Shown: positions 1 through 9,435 of the stretch, piece by piece
How the letters are laid out: every line of letters begins with the position of its first letter
Position numbering within the stretch: position 1 is the first letter of the stretch
Source: Gammaproteobacteria bacterium
GTDB lineage: Bacteria > Pseudomonadota > Gammaproteobacteria > Thiohalomonadales > Thiohalomonadaceae
Direction: 5' to 3'
Assembly: GCA_024709225.1 (NCBI GenBank)
Contig: JANJXC010000108.1
Coordinates: 1 to 58,973 of the forward strand
DNA: 58,973 bases
Notes under the pieces: model-generated
Told to the model about the DNA's origin: nothing
Seen by the model: the letters and a program-made list of their open reading frames with translations, nothing else
Database searches by the model: none
Program-made: the position numbers and the translations under genes

Positions 1-16
1 TACAAAGGAGAGAGTT

Positions 17-493
17 ATGAAGAAGCAAGCCGGTTTTACCCTGATCGAATTGATGATCGTGGTCGCGATCATCGGTATCCTGGCCGCCGTGGCCCTGCCC
101 GCCTACCAGGATTACACCAAGCGCGCCAAGATGTCTGAAGTCGTGCTGGCTGCCTCCGCCTGCCGCACCACCATCACCGAGGTCTATCAGGCCAGCTCCA
201 CCGGTGACAGCGCCGTCAGTGCCTGGGGCTGCGAAAGCACCGGCGCTGCCAGCAAGTACGTAGCCTCCATCGCTGTCGACGGCGACGGCGCGATCACCGT
301 GACTGCCCAGGGCTTCGGCGACACCGACATCGACGGCAACGTAGTCACCCTGGTGCCGATGGTTAACGCCACCACCGCCATGGCCTGGGGCACCGACAAC
401 GGCAAGGGCGTGTTCGCCTGGCGTTGCGGCAACACCGGTGACGGCACCACCATCCTGGCCAAGTACCTGCCCGGTTCCTGCCGCGGTAACTAA
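17..493 (+). CDS. pilA: Type IV pilin (major pilin, PilA-like)
   Basis: 158 aa structural subunit of a type IV pilus. The leader MKKQAG is followed by FTLIE, the class III prepilin cleavage and N-methylation site. PilD (encoded at 7903) would cut after Gly6, leaving Phe7, and Glu11 is the conserved Glu5 of the mature pilin. Residues 7-30 are the hydrophobic assembly helix. Four cysteines (49, 72, 137, 155) suggest two disulfides; the last pair closes the C-terminal D-loop. A strong ribosome site (AAAGGAGAGA) lies just upstream of the ATG. The promoter is outside the window. A strong terminator follows, so the gene is probably expressed alone and at high level. The prepilin class is certain; major rather than minor pilin is inferred from length and linkage to pilBCD. 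Confidence 0.95.
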   Translation: MKKQAGFTLIELMIVVAIIGILAAVALPAYQDYTKRAKMSEVVLAASACRTTITEVYQASSTGDSAVSAWGCESTGAASKYVASIAVDGDGAITVTAQGFGDTDIDGNVVTLVPMVNATTAMAWGTDNGKGVFAWRCGNTGDGTTILAKYLPGSCRGN

Positions 494-511
494 TCACCGC
501 CCGGCATGACC

Positions 512-542
512 AGAAGCCCCTCTCACGAGGGGCTTCTTTTTT
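512..542 (+). terminator. Rho-independent terminator of pilA
   Basis: An 11-bp perfect stem (agaagcccctc / gaggggcttct) with a TCAC tetraloop is followed by a run of T, 19 bp after the pilA stop codon. It separates the abundant pilin transcript from the downstream cassette. Confidence 0.93.
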
Positions 543-582
543 CTGGCGTCAAATCCATTTCCGGCCGCAATTGGATACCCCG

Positions 583-2532
583 ATGGAATCTGCCCTGGTT
601 CGCCGTTTTAACAATTTTTCCGACCGCCTCACGGTCACTGAACCCGGCCGCCAGCTCCAGCTGGCCCTGCTCTTCGCCATCACCTGGCTGATCGCCCATC
701 CCTATCTGCGCCTGCGCCACGACGGCGTGTTGTATTTCGGACAGTTGCTGCACAACCTGGACCCCACCCGCCTCGCCAACGACCCGTTTTTCCGCTACGG
801 CTCACAGGACAATTTTTCGCTGTTCTCCACCGTGGCCACCTGGGCAACCCAAGTGTTCGGTGTGTTTGCTGCGGCACCGCTGCTGTTATTGCTTACCCAG
901 ACCGCCACGGCGGTCGCCGTGGTAGTCCTGGCCTTCCGCCTGCTGGGCCGCACCTACGCCTGGTTCGGCGCCCTGGCCGTGGCCGCCATGCCCGCCTGGT
1001 ATGGCGGCTGGCATATCTTTTCCTATGCCGAGAACTTCCTTACCGCGCGCAGCTTCGCCGAACCCATCATCCTTTTCGCGCTGGCCCTCCTCGTCGCCGA
1101 CCGCCGCTGGTGGTCCCTGGCGCTGCTCGCTGTCGGCGCCTTCAGCCACCCCCTGATGGCCCTGCCGGCCCTGATCGTATGGTGGCTGGCCAATGCCCTG
1201 CGCGACCGCCGCTTCTACTGGTTCGCCGCGTTGGCGCTCATCCCCGTCGGCCTGGGCCTGGCCGGTCATGCCCCCTTCGACAAACTGTTCGCCACCTATG
1301 ACAGCGCCTGGGCAGAACGCGTGGTGGAGGTCAACGGCTTCGTCCTCCCCAGCGTCTGGCCGCTGGTGGACTGGTGTTATATCGCCGTCGACTTCATCAT
1401 TCTGCTGACCATCCGGCACCAGTCGGACTCACCGCGCATACGCCGCTTGCTGGAGGCGCTGATGATGACGGCCGCGGGCTCGCTCATCCTCGCCGAGGTT
1501 GGCTTTACGCTGCTGCAGAATGTACTCCTCACCGGCCTGCAAACCTGGCGCAGTCTGTGGCTGCTCCACCTGACCGCCATGCTGTTCCTCCCCGTCCTGA
1601 TCATCGAGGCGCTGAAGCGCAACGATGACTGCGGCCGGCTGCTCGCCCCGGCATGGCTGATGACCATGTTTGCGAGCGTCAGCTATGCCGGACCGTTCAC
1701 AGCGGGATTTGCCGCCCTGGTGGCGCGGCGTGGTACGGCACCGTGCCCGCAACTCTCCACCCCGCTGGTGCACAAGGCGCTATGGTTCGGTGTCGTGCTG
1801 CTGGTGCTGACGATTATTGGTCGCTGGACTCCGCCACCGGAGTTTGCGGAGCATGTGCTGGGCGAAACGGGTTATGACTATTGGCGCTTCATCCGTACCT
1901 CGGCTGCCCAGGCCCCCATTCCGCTGTTGGCTGGCCTGCTGCTGTTGCCTTTGGCGCTGCAACCCGTGCGTCGGAAGTGGCCACTGCTTGGCTTGGCGCT
2001 AATCGGCCTCTCGCTGGCCGCAAGCGTCGATCAACGAACCCAGTGGTATCAATACATCGAGCAGGAAAAGCCGGCAGACCATCCGTTCCTGCAACATATT
2101 GCGCCAGGGCAGGAGGTATACTGGGATGTGGAATTGATCGTTCCGTGGTTTGTGTTGGGGCGCCCCAGTTACTATCACGAGGATCAGACTGCCGGGACGA
2201 TATTCAACCGTGAGAGCGCCATGGCCTTGTCTCATCGCAGGAAGCTGTTGCGTTATATTGAGTTCCAGCTTTCGATTTGCGGCATCCAGGACACGCTGGA
2301 GTGGAAATCGCAGACACAGAACCGTGCAGACTGTTATCCCACCGATGATGTGCTGTATGAACTCTGCAACTCCGATGACCCACCGGCGTTCTTTGTGTTA
2401 CGGAAGGAGTTGCCTGCGTTCATGCCTTTGAGCTCCTGGAACACCAGCGTACCGCAGGGACACGATTATCGGACCTATCATCTGTACAGTTGCCAACAGA
2501 TACGCGACACCATGAGTGCCGTCACCCAGTGA
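583..2532 (+). CDS. Polytopic membrane protein, GT-C-like candidate glycosyltransferase
   Basis: About 649 aa from the ATG at 583; an in-frame TTG at 571 is the alternative start and neither has a clear ribosome site. Roughly ten to twelve hydrophobic segments occupy residues 25-500, followed by a ~150-aa soluble C-terminal region with several cysteines. After the first membrane segment comes RHDGVLYFGQ, an acidic residue in the first outer loop, followed by HNLDP and NDPFF. This architecture resembles lipid-linked-sugar (GT-C) glycosyltransferases, but I do not recognise the family. Its stop codon overlaps the start of the GtrA-like gene (GTGA), so the two are probably translationally coupled. 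Lying straight after pilA, it could modify pilin or act on a surface glycan; that is inference. Confidence 0.6.
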   Translation: MESALVRRFNNFSDRLTVTEPGRQLQLALLFAITWLIAHPYLRLRHDGVLYFGQLLHNLDPTRLANDPFFRYGSQDNFSLFSTVATWATQVFGVFAAAPLLLLLTQTATAVAVVVLAFRLLGRTYAWFGALAVAAMPAWYGGWHIFSYAENFLTARSFAEPIILFALALLVADRRWWSLALLAVGAFSHPLMALPALIVWWLANALRDRRFYWFAALALIPVGLGLAGHAPFDKLFATYDSAWAERVVEVNGFVLPSVWPLVDWCYIAVDFIILLTIRHQSDSPRIRRLLEALMMTAAGSLILAEVGFTLLQNVLLTGLQTWRSLWLLHLTAMLFLPVLIIEALKRNDDCGRLLAPAWLMTMFASVSYAGPFTAGFAALVARRGTAPCPQLSTPLVHKALWFGVVLLVLTIIGRWTPPPEFAEHVLGETGYDYWRFIRTSAAQAPIPLLAGLLLLPLALQPVRRKWPLLGLALIGLSLAASVDQRTQWYQYIEQEKPADHPFLQHIAPGQEVYWDVELIVPWFVLGRPSYYHEDQTAGTIFNRESAMALSHRRKLLRYIEFQLSICGIQDTLEWKSQTQNRADCYPTDDVLYELCNSDDPPAFFVLRKELPAFMPLSSWNTSVPQGHDYRTYHLYSCQQIRDTMSAVTQ

Positions 2533-2912
2533 AACATCACCTGCTGGAGTTTTCGCGGTATTTTGCCGCCAGCGGTGTTGCGCTGGCCGTGGACTTGGCG
2601 CTTTATGGAACACTTATTTATCTGTTCGATGCATCGTATCTTGTCGCTGCCCCTATCGCCTTCATCGCCGGACTGATATGCGTATACCTGTTGAGTGTCC
2701 GCCTGGTATTCGCCACCCGGCGAGTGAACCACCCCGGCGTCGAATTCACCCTGTTTGCGGCCATTGGCATATTCGGATTGCTACTCACCGAGCTCCTGCT
2801 ATATGTTTTTGTTGAATATCTGGCAGCATCTCCGTTCCCGGCCAAGCTGTTCACGGCAGGCATCGTATTTTGTTCCAACTACGCATTCCGAAAATTGCTG
2901 CTATTTCGCTAG
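2529..2912 (+). CDS. GtrA-family membrane protein
   Basis: 127 aa with four predicted membrane helices and the GtrA-family look: an N-terminal [16 protein letters not shown] helix and a C-terminal [13 protein letters not shown]. GtrA proteins are associated with moving polyprenyl-phosphate-linked sugars across the inner membrane. The GTG start at 2529 overlaps the upstream TGA (GTGA). The open frame extends upstream to a TTG at 2490, but that would overlap the preceding gene by 43 bp. The stop TAG overlaps the likely GTG start of the FAD oxidoreductase by one base. With a GT-C-like partner, a lipid-carrier sugar pathway acting at the outer face of the inner membrane is the simplest reading. 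Confidence 0.85.
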   Translation: MKHHLLEFSRYFAASGVALAVDLALYGTLIYLFDASYLVAAPIAFIAGLICVYLLSVRLVFATRRVNHPGVEFTLFAAIGIFGLLLTELLLYVFVEYLAASPFPAKLFTAGIVFCSNYAFRKLLLFR

Positions 2913-4495
2913 TGAAAAATGCCATGCCCGCACCGAATGACACCAAACCTCGCGTAGTTATCATCGGCGGTGGTCCTGCAGGGTTGACTGCAGCCCTTGA
3001 ACTCATTCGGGGAGGCCGATTTACACCGCTGGTCTTGGAAGCCCACCATGATGTCGGCGGTATTTCACGCACCGTAGTGCACAATGGCAATCGCATGGAT
3101 ATCGGCGGCCACCGTTTTTTTTCCAAGTCGGAATGGGTGATGGACTGGTGGAAAGATATCCTGCCGACGCTACCGGAAGACCAGCCGCTGTCCCCCGAAC
3201 AGCAGCAGCCGGCCGCACCCTTGCGGCCGGACAACCGGGTAATGCTGATCCGCAACCGGCTGTCGCGCATCTATTTCCTGCGCAAGTATTTCGATTATCC
3301 AATCAAGCTCAACGGCCATACCATCGCCAATCTCGGCCTGATCAGACTGTTCCGTATCGGCTTCAGTTATACGGCCGCGCTCTTACGGCCAAAGAGGAAA
3401 CCTGCCAGCCTGGAAGAGTTTTTTGTCTCACGTTTCGGTCGTGAATTGTATTTGACCTTTTTCAAGGACTATACCGAAAAGGTCTGGGGTGTTCCCTGCA
3501 ACAAAATCAGCGCCGAATGGGGCGCCCAGCGCATCAAGGGCTTGTCGATCTGGAATGCACTGCGCCATGCCTTGCGCAGCCTGCTCGGCGGAAAGGCTGC
3601 GCAACACAATACGCATACCAGCCTGATTGATAAATTCATGTATCCCAAGTACGGCCCCGGGCAATTGTGGCAGGTCGTCGCCCAGCAAGTGCTCGATGCC
3701 GGAGGAGAAGTCCGTCTCAACCAGAAGGTCACCGCGCTGTCGCATGAAAACGGCAGGGTGGCCAGGCTGACCGTGACGGACACCCGCTCGGGCCAAACCG
3801 AGGAAATCCACGGCGATTACTTCATCTCCACCATGCCGATCAAGGATCTCGTGGCGGCACTCTCGCCACCAGCACCGGCAGAGATCGACGCTATCGCCCG
3901 GCAACTGCCCTACCGGGACTTCATGACCGTTGGTCTGCTGGTCCCACGCATGCATGCCAACGTGCAGTCGCAAAGCACAAGCAGCAACAACATGCCACCG
4001 GACAACTGGATATACATTCAGGAGAAGGACGTGCGTATCGGCCGGCTGCAGATATTCAACAACTGGAGCCCCTATCTGGTGGCCGAAACGGACAAGATCT
4101 GGCTCGGTCTGGAGTATTTTTGCCAGGAGGGTGACGACCTGTGGCGCATGGCAGATGAAAAGATGATTCAGTTCGCCGCAGCAGAACTGGAAAAGATCGG
4201 CATGATTCGCGCCGCTGATGTGCTGGACGCTACGGTAATACGCGTGCCCAAGGCCTATCCTGCCTATTTTGGTGCCTACCAAGACTTCCCCAAGGTCCGC
4301 AGCTTTGTTGATGGGCTATCCAATCTGTTCCTGATAGGCAGAAATGGCATGCACCGCTACAACAACCAGGACCACTCCATGTTAACGGCAAAACTGGCCG
4401 TCGAGTGCATCCACAACGGCGAAACCAACAAGGCCGCCATCTGGTCCGTCAATATCGGCGACGATTATCACGAGGAAAAGAAAGATTCCGAATAA
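2912..4495 (+). CDS. FAD/NAD(P)-dependent oxidoreductase, UDP-galactopyranose mutase/PPOX-like
   Basis: 527 aa from the GTG at 2912, which overlaps the previous stop; an in-frame ATG at 2924 is equally possible. A dinucleotide-binding motif [16 protein letters not shown] lies at about residues 15-30, and DIGGHRFF about 40 residues later is typical of the amine-oxidase/UDP-galactopyranose-mutase/protoporphyrinogen-oxidase superfamily. The C-terminal [15 protein letters not shown] segment is the conserved FAD-contact region. The substrate cannot be told from sequence. Its place beside a GtrA protein and a GT-C-like protein suggests a role in making or remodelling a nucleotide- or lipid-linked sugar. 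This gene and its two upstream neighbours look less GC-rich than the surrounding core genes by eye. Confidence 0.8.
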   Translation: MKNAMPAPNDTKPRVVIIGGGPAGLTAALELIRGGRFTPLVLEAHHDVGGISRTVVHNGNRMDIGGHRFFSKSEWVMDWWKDILPTLPEDQPLSPEQQQPAAPLRPDNRVMLIRNRLSRIYFLRKYFDYPIKLNGHTIANLGLIRLFRIGFSYTAALLRPKRKPASLEEFFVSRFGRELYLTFFKDYTEKVWGVPCNKISAEWGAQRIKGLSIWNALRHALRSLLGGKAAQHNTHTSLIDKFMYPKYGPGQLWQVVAQQVLDAGGEVRLNQKVTALSHENGRVARLTVTDTRSGQTEEIHGDYFISTMPIKDLVAALSPPAPAEIDAIARQLPYRDFMTVGLLVPRMHANVQSQSTSSNNMPPDNWIYIQEKDVRIGRLQIFNNWSPYLVAETDKIWLGLEYFCQEGDDLWRMADEKMIQFAAAELEKIGMIRAADVLDATVIRVPKAYPAYFGAYQDFPKVRSFVDGLSNLFLIGRNGMHRYNNQDHSMLTAKLAVECIHNGETNKAAIWSVNIGDDYHEEKKDSE

Positions 4496-4937
4496 CGTAT
4501 GTGACCGCATTGGCATAGAAAAATAAAATACGCAAATAAGAAAATATAATTACTCGATACCAGGCGCAACGGCCCGCAGCACGCGATGGCAGTGAACTGA
4601 ACCTCCCCATTCATCGCGGCTGGCTCTTTTCAGGCGGGGCAGTCCAGAATCCGACATGCAGTTGCCCGGTCATGGCGGCACAATCACTGCTATCGCCATG
4701 GGCGAAGTGAGCGCATCTGTCCGCCATCCGCCCGATGCCTCATCGCTCTCGGCCCGCCACGCATTAGCGAGGCATCCAAAACACCGGTTACCGCAGGCCC
4801 AGTGCCCACGAGAGTGGTTATACCTTCCCTCAGTGAGCACCCCGTCACAGGAAGGTTGAGCCCCTCTTCCCCAGTGAAAATGCTGTCACTAAAGTTGTGC
4901 TAAAGTAGCTCAGTTTTCACATATTGGGTTCCCATCG
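4496..4937. other. 442-bp intergenic region upstream of pilB
   Basis: No convincing gene. It opens with an AT-rich tract (about 4517-4556), unlike the GC-rich surroundings. An inverted pair CGCGATG (4584-4590) / CATCGCG (4612-4618) encloses about 21 bp. A 67-codon open frame at 4656-4859 has no recognisable protein character. Just before pilB the motif CTAAAGT occurs twice, 11 bp apart (about 4888-4906). The pilB promoter must lie here, but I cannot assign a -35/-10 or a -24/-12 pair with confidence. Confidence 0.5.
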
Positions 4938-6653
4938 ATGGCCTCGACCACAGCCAAATTACCCATGAGCGGCGTCGCCCGGCGCCTGGTGCGTGACGGC
5001 CTGATCGCCGAAGCCGAGGCCGAGAAGGCCTATGAACAGGCCACCAAAAAACGTATCCCCTTCGTCAGTTACCTGGTGGAGCAGCACCTGGTCAGCGCGC
5101 GGGACATTGCCACGGCAAGTTCGCATGAATTCGGCGTCCCGGTGGTCGATATCGGTACCCTGGAACTCGATCCGGAAGTCATCAAGCTGGTGGACGAAAA
5201 ACTGGTCCGTGCCCACCACGCGCTGCCGCTGTTCAAGCGCGGGGCACGCCTGTTCGTGGCCATGTCCGACCCGACCAACCTTGCCGCGCTGGATGAGATC
5301 AAGTTCCACGTCGGCGCCCAGACCGAAGCCATTCTGGCCGAAGACGACAAGCTGGCCCGCATCATCGAAAAGGCCATGGAGGCCGCGGACACCGGGCTGT
5401 CCGAGCTGTCCGACGCAGACCTGGAGGGGCTGGAAATCTCCTCCGAGGACGACGAGGGCGCTAGCGACGCCACCAGCTCGGATGCCGACGACACGCCGGT
5501 CGTGCGCTTCGTCAACAAGGTTCTGCTCGATGCCATCAACCGTGGCGCATCGGATATTCACTTCGAGCCCTACGAAAAATTCTATCGCGTGCGCTTCCGC
5601 CAGGATGGCATGCTGCGTGAAATCACCAATCCGCCCATTGCCCTGGCCTCCAAGATATCCGCCCGTATCAAGGTCATGTCGCGCATGGATATCTCGGAGC
5701 GGCGCATTCCCCAGGACGGCCGTATCAAGCTGACCATTTCCAAGACCCGTGCCATCGACTTCCGTGTCAGCACCTGCCCGACTCTGTGGGGCGAGAAAAT
5801 CGTAATGCGTATCCTCGATCCCTCCAGCGCCAAGCTGGGGATCGATATGCTGGGCTATGAGCCGGAACAGAAGCAGGCCTATATGGATGCGCTGAATCGG
5901 CCCTACGGCATGATTCTGGTTACCGGCCCAACCGGCTCCGGTAAGACCGTGTCGCTGTATACCGGTCTCAACATCCTCAACACGGCGGAACGCAACATCT
6001 CCACCGCGGAAGACCCGGCGGAAATCAACCTGCCCGGCATCAATCAGGTCAACGTCAACCCCAAGGTCGGACTCACCTTTGCCGCGGCCCTGCGCGCCTT
6101 CCTGCGTCAGGACCCGGACATCGTGATGGTCGGTGAAATCCGTGACCTGGAAACGGCAGAAATTGCCATCAAGGCCGCTCAGACCGGTCACTTGGTGCTC
6201 TCGACACTGCACACCAACGACGCCCCCCAAACCATTACCCGTCTGGCCAACATGGGCGTGCCCGCCTATAACGTCGCCTCGGCACTGCTGCTCATCATCG
6301 CCCAGCGTCTTGCCCGCCGCCTGTGCAATAACTGCAAGACCATCGACGAGGTGCCCCGTGCCGTACTGTTGGAAGAGGGCTTCACCAACGAGGATATCGC
6401 CAAGGGATTCACCCTCTACAAGGCCGTGGGTTGCGACCAGTGCAACCAGGGCTACAAGGGCCGCTCGGGTATTTATCAGGTGATGACCATCTCCGAGGCC
6501 ATGCAGAAGAAGATACTGGAAGGCGCCAATGCCATGGAGCTGGCCGAGCAGGCCAAGAAGGAGGGCATCAATGATCTGCGCCGTTCCGGCCTGCTCAAGG
6601 TTATGGCCGGCATCACCAGCCTGGAAGAAGTCAACCGCGTGACAAAGGACTAA
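4938..6653 (+). CDS. pilB: Type IV pilus assembly ATPase PilB
   Basis: 571 aa cytoplasmic hexameric ATPase that powers pilus extension. An N-terminal MshE-N-like domain (residues ~1-160) precedes the GspE/PilB core. The Walker A motif GPTGSGKT is at about residue 333, the Asp box and Walker B region (DPDIVMVGEIRD) at about 392, and a His box follows (GHLVLSTLHTND). A tetracysteine zinc site is present (CNNC about 463, CDQC about 498). The length is usual for PilB. The gene is 2 bp from pilC, so it is co-transcribed with pilC and pilD. No strong ribosome site is visible before the ATG. Confidence 0.97.
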   Translation: MASTTAKLPMSGVARRLVRDGLIAEAEAEKAYEQATKKRIPFVSYLVEQHLVSARDIATASSHEFGVPVVDIGTLELDPEVIKLVDEKLVRAHHALPLFKRGARLFVAMSDPTNLAALDEIKFHVGAQTEAILAEDDKLARIIEKAMEAADTGLSELSDADLEGLEISSEDDEGASDATSSDADDTPVVRFVNKVLLDAINRGASDIHFEPYEKFYRVRFRQDGMLREITNPPIALASKISARIKVMSRMDISERRIPQDGRIKLTISKTRAIDFRVSTCPTLWGEKIVMRILDPSSAKLGIDMLGYEPEQKQAYMDALNRPYGMILVTGPTGSGKTVSLYTGLNILNTAERNISTAEDPAEINLPGINQVNVNPKVGLTFAAALRAFLRQDPDIVMVGEIRDLETAEIAIKAAQTGHLVLSTLHTNDAPQTITRLANMGVPAYNVASALLLIIAQRLARRLCNNCKTIDEVPRAVLLEEGFTNEDIAKGFTLYKAVGCDQCNQGYKGRSGIYQVMTISEAMQKKILEGANAMELAEQAKKEGINDLRRSGLLKVMAGITSLEEVNRVTKD

Positions 6654-6655
6654 TC

Positions 6656-7888
6656 ATGGCCAGCACAGACAAGAAACAAGCTGACAAGAGCAGCGTTTTC
6701 CTGTGGGAAGGAACGGACAAGCGTGGCAACCGCGTCAAGGGCGAAGTACAGGCCACCTCCGAGGCGCAGGCCAAGGCGGAGCTGCGGCGCCAGGGCATCA
6801 ATCCCCTCAAGGCACGCAAGAAGCCCAAGCCCCTGCTGGGCGGCGGCAAGAAAAAGATCACGCCGAAGGACATCGCCATCTTTTCGCGCCAGCTCGCCAC
6901 CATGATGTCGTCCGGTGTGCCGCTGGTACAGGCCTTTGAGATCATCGGTCGCGGCCACGAAAATCCCTCCATGCGTGACCTCGTGCTGGCCATCAAGTCC
7001 GACGTGGAGGGCGGTGTCTCGCTGGCCGAGGCCCTGCGCAAGCATCCCAACCAGTTCGATCTGCTGACCTGCAACCTGGTGCACGCCGGCGAACAGGCCG
7101 GTATTCTCGACAACCTGCTGGACAAGATTGCGATATACAAGGAAAAAACCGAGGCGATCAAGGGCAAGATCAAGAAGGCCTTGTTCTATCCCATCGCGGT
7201 TATCGTCGTCGCCTTTGTCGTAACGGCAATTCTGCTGATCTTCGTCATCCCGCAGTTCAAGAATATATTCACCGGCTTTGGCGCCGATCTGCCGGCGATG
7301 ACGCTGGTGGTTATCGCGCTGTCCGAATTCTTCATCGAATGGTGGTGGGCGATCTTTGGCGGCCTCGGTCTGCTCGGTTACCTGTTCGCCCAGGCGAAAA
7401 AGAAATCACGTGCATTCGATGAGGCATTGCAGCGGATGTCGCTGAAGATCCCCGTGGTCGGCGATATTTTGAACAAGGCGGCCATCGCCCGTTATGCCCG
7501 CACCCTTTCCACCATGTTTGCCGCCGGTGTGCCCCTGGTCGAGGCCATGGAATCGGTCGCCGGTGCTGTCGGCAACGTCGTCTATCGCAACGCGGTGCTG
7601 AAAATGCGTGATGAGGTTTCCGGTGGCCAGGCATTGCAGGCCTCCATGACCCAGGCCGGCGTCTTTCCCAATATGGTCTGCCAGATGGTGGCTATCGGTG
7701 AGGAGGCGGGTTCGCTGGATACCATGCTGGGCAAGGTGGCCGATTTCTATGAAGAGGAGGTCGACAATCTGGTCGATGGCCTGAGTAGCTTGATGGAACC
7801 GCTCATCATGGCGGTACTCGGTGTGCTTATCGGTGGCCTGGTAATCGCCATGTACCTGCCGATCTTCAAAATGGGTGAAGTGGTTTAA
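6656..7888 (+). CDS. pilC: Type IV pilus inner-membrane platform protein PilC
   Basis: 410 aa inner-membrane protein of the GspF/PilC family, the platform that couples PilB to pilin insertion. Two T2SSF cytoplasmic domains (residues ~75-200 and ~275-400) are visible as the repeated motif FSRQLATMMSSGVPL / YARTLSTMFAAGVPL. Three membrane segments lie near 180-205, 225-245 and 380-402. Start ATG 6656 is 2 bp after the pilB stop. The length matches the family. Confidence 0.97.
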   Translation: MASTDKKQADKSSVFLWEGTDKRGNRVKGEVQATSEAQAKAELRRQGINPLKARKKPKPLLGGGKKKITPKDIAIFSRQLATMMSSGVPLVQAFEIIGRGHENPSMRDLVLAIKSDVEGGVSLAEALRKHPNQFDLLTCNLVHAGEQAGILDNLLDKIAIYKEKTEAIKGKIKKALFYPIAVIVVAFVVTAILLIFVIPQFKNIFTGFGADLPAMTLVVIALSEFFIEWWWAIFGGLGLLGYLFAQAKKKSRAFDEALQRMSLKIPVVGDILNKAAIARYARTLSTMFAAGVPLVEAMESVAGAVGNVVYRNAVLKMRDEVSGGQALQASMTQAGVFPNMVCQMVAIGEEAGSLDTMLGKVADFYEEEVDNLVDGLSSLMEPLIMAVLGVLIGGLVIAMYLPIFKMGEVV

Positions 7889-7902
7889 AGCGCCTAGCGA
7901 GC

Positions 7903-8775
7903 ATGAATACTCCCCTGATCAATTTTCTGTCCGAGCCACTGGCCTTAGGGACATTGACGGCTATTCTGGGTCTGCTGGTCGGCAGTTTTCTCAACGTCGT
8001 GATCTTTCGCCTGCCGGTGATGATGGAACAGAGCTGGCGCCGCGACTGCGACGAATTCTCCGGCAAGGAGCATGTGCCGGGGGAACGCTTCGATCTGGTG
8101 ATGCCGCGCTCGCGCTGCCCTCATTGCGGCCATATGGTGACCGCGCGCGACAACATCCCGATACTCAGCTATTTGCTGCTGCGTGGTCGTTGCCGCGCCT
8201 GTGGCGCCCACATTTCCCTGCGTTACCCGATGGTGGAATTGCTGACGGCCGTCGTGACGGTGTCCACGGCACTGCACTTCGGCCCGACCACTCAGGGCCT
8301 GTTTGCCGTGCTGCTTGCCTGGGCCCTCATCGCGCTCAGCTTTATCGACTTCGACAAGCATCTGCTGCCCGACAGCATCACCCTGCCCATGCTCTGGCTG
8401 GGGTTGCTGCTCAGCCTGTTCGGCATCTATACCGACAGCCAGGCCAGCATCATCGGCGCAGCGGCCGGTTATTTGTCACTCTGGTCCATCTATCAGCTGT
8501 TCCGCCTGCTTACCGGCAAGGAGGGCATGGGCTACGGCGACTTCAAGCTATTCGCGCTGTTCGGGGCCTGGCTCGGCTGGCAGAGCCTGCCACTGGTCAT
8601 TCTGCTCTCCTCGGCCGTGGGTGCCGTCATAGGCCTCAGCCTGATCCTGTTTCGCGGCCGCGATCGCAACATCCCGATCCCGTTCGGTCCCTATCTGGCC
8701 ATCGCCGGCTGGATCGCCCTGCTCTGGGGCGAACAGATCACCGCCTGGTATCTGCGCACTGCCCTGCCGGCCTAG
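7903..8775 (+). CDS. pilD: Prepilin leader peptidase / N-methyltransferase PilD
   Basis: 290 aa aspartyl protease of the inner membrane. It removes the leader of PilA-type prepilins and methylates the new N-terminal Phe. Two zinc-binding CxxC pairs are present (Cys72/75 and Cys97/100). The two catalytic aspartates are visible as SFIDFD (Asp149) and GYGDFK (Asp213), the same numbers as in the Pseudomonas enzyme. Eight or so hydrophobic helices follow. It sits 14 bp after pilC and is the expected partner for the pilin encoded at 17-493. Confidence 0.97.
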   Translation: MNTPLINFLSEPLALGTLTAILGLLVGSFLNVVIFRLPVMMEQSWRRDCDEFSGKEHVPGERFDLVMPRSRCPHCGHMVTARDNIPILSYLLLRGRCRACGAHISLRYPMVELLTAVVTVSTALHFGPTTQGLFAVLLAWALIALSFIDFDKHLLPDSITLPMLWLGLLLSLFGIYTDSQASIIGAAAGYLSLWSIYQLFRLLTGKEGMGYGDFKLFALFGAWLGWQSLPLVILLSSAVGAVIGLSLILFRGRDRNIPIPFGPYLAIAGWIALLWGEQITAWYLRTALPA

Positions 8776-8804
8776 CCGGATCTATGATGCGTTCGGGCTG
8801 AACC

Positions 8805-9404
8805 ATGTTGCGCATCGGCCTCACCGGCGGCATCGGTAGCGGCAAGAGCATGGTGACGGCGTTGTTTGCCGCCCTGGGCGTGCCGATCATCGATACCGAT
8901 CGCATCGCCCATGAACTCACGGTGTCAGGTGCCGAAGCCGTGCGCCGGATTGCCGCCATCTTCGGCGATACCGTGCTGGCGGCTGATGGCTCCCTGGACC
9001 GCGCGCAGCTGCGTCACCTTGTTTTCTCCGATAGCGCCAAGCGCGAACAGCTGGAGGCGGTGCTGCATCCGCGCATCTACCAACGCACCACAGAACTCCT
9101 CGCACAGGCGCAAGGTCCCTATTGCATCGTGGTAGTACCGCTGTTGCTGGAAAAAGGCTGGCAGTCCCTGGTGGACCGTATTCTCGTGGTGGATGCACCG
9201 CCGGAGCTGCAGCTCAGCCGCACCCGACAGCGTGACAACCGGCCGGCCGAGGAGGTCCATGCTATAATTGCGGCGCAGATTTCGCGGGAAAAACGCCTGG
9301 CTGCCGCCGATGATGTGGTGGTAAATGACGCAGATCAGGCAAAATTGGCCGCACAGGTGGCAGAGCTGCACCATAAATATCTCCAGCTCGCCACATCACC
9401 CTAG
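8805..9404 (+). CDS. coaE: Dephospho-CoA kinase
   Basis: 199 aa cytosolic P-loop kinase catalysing the last step of coenzyme A synthesis, phosphorylation of the 3'-hydroxyl of dephospho-CoA. The P-loop GGIGSGKS spans residues 8-15 and the next conserved segment is PIIDTDRIAHEL. Length is typical. The gene follows pilD by 29 bp and precedes zapD and yacG, the standard gammaproteobacterial pilD-coaE-zapD-yacG order. Confidence 0.97.
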   Translation: MLRIGLTGGIGSGKSMVTALFAALGVPIIDTDRIAHELTVSGAEAVRRIAAIFGDTVLAADGSLDRAQLRHLVFSDSAKREQLEAVLHPRIYQRTTELLAQAQGPYCIVVVPLLLEKGWQSLVDRILVVDAPPELQLSRTRQRDNRPAEEVHAIIAAQISREKRLAAADDVVVNDADQAKLAAQVAELHHKYLQLATSP

Positions 9405-9435
9405 ACTGCGCAGCACGCCAACCTGACCAGCCACA

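Noticed and set aside
4656-4859. 67-codon frame in the gap before pilB
   Set aside because: No ribosome site, no domain-like pattern, and composition unlike a protein.
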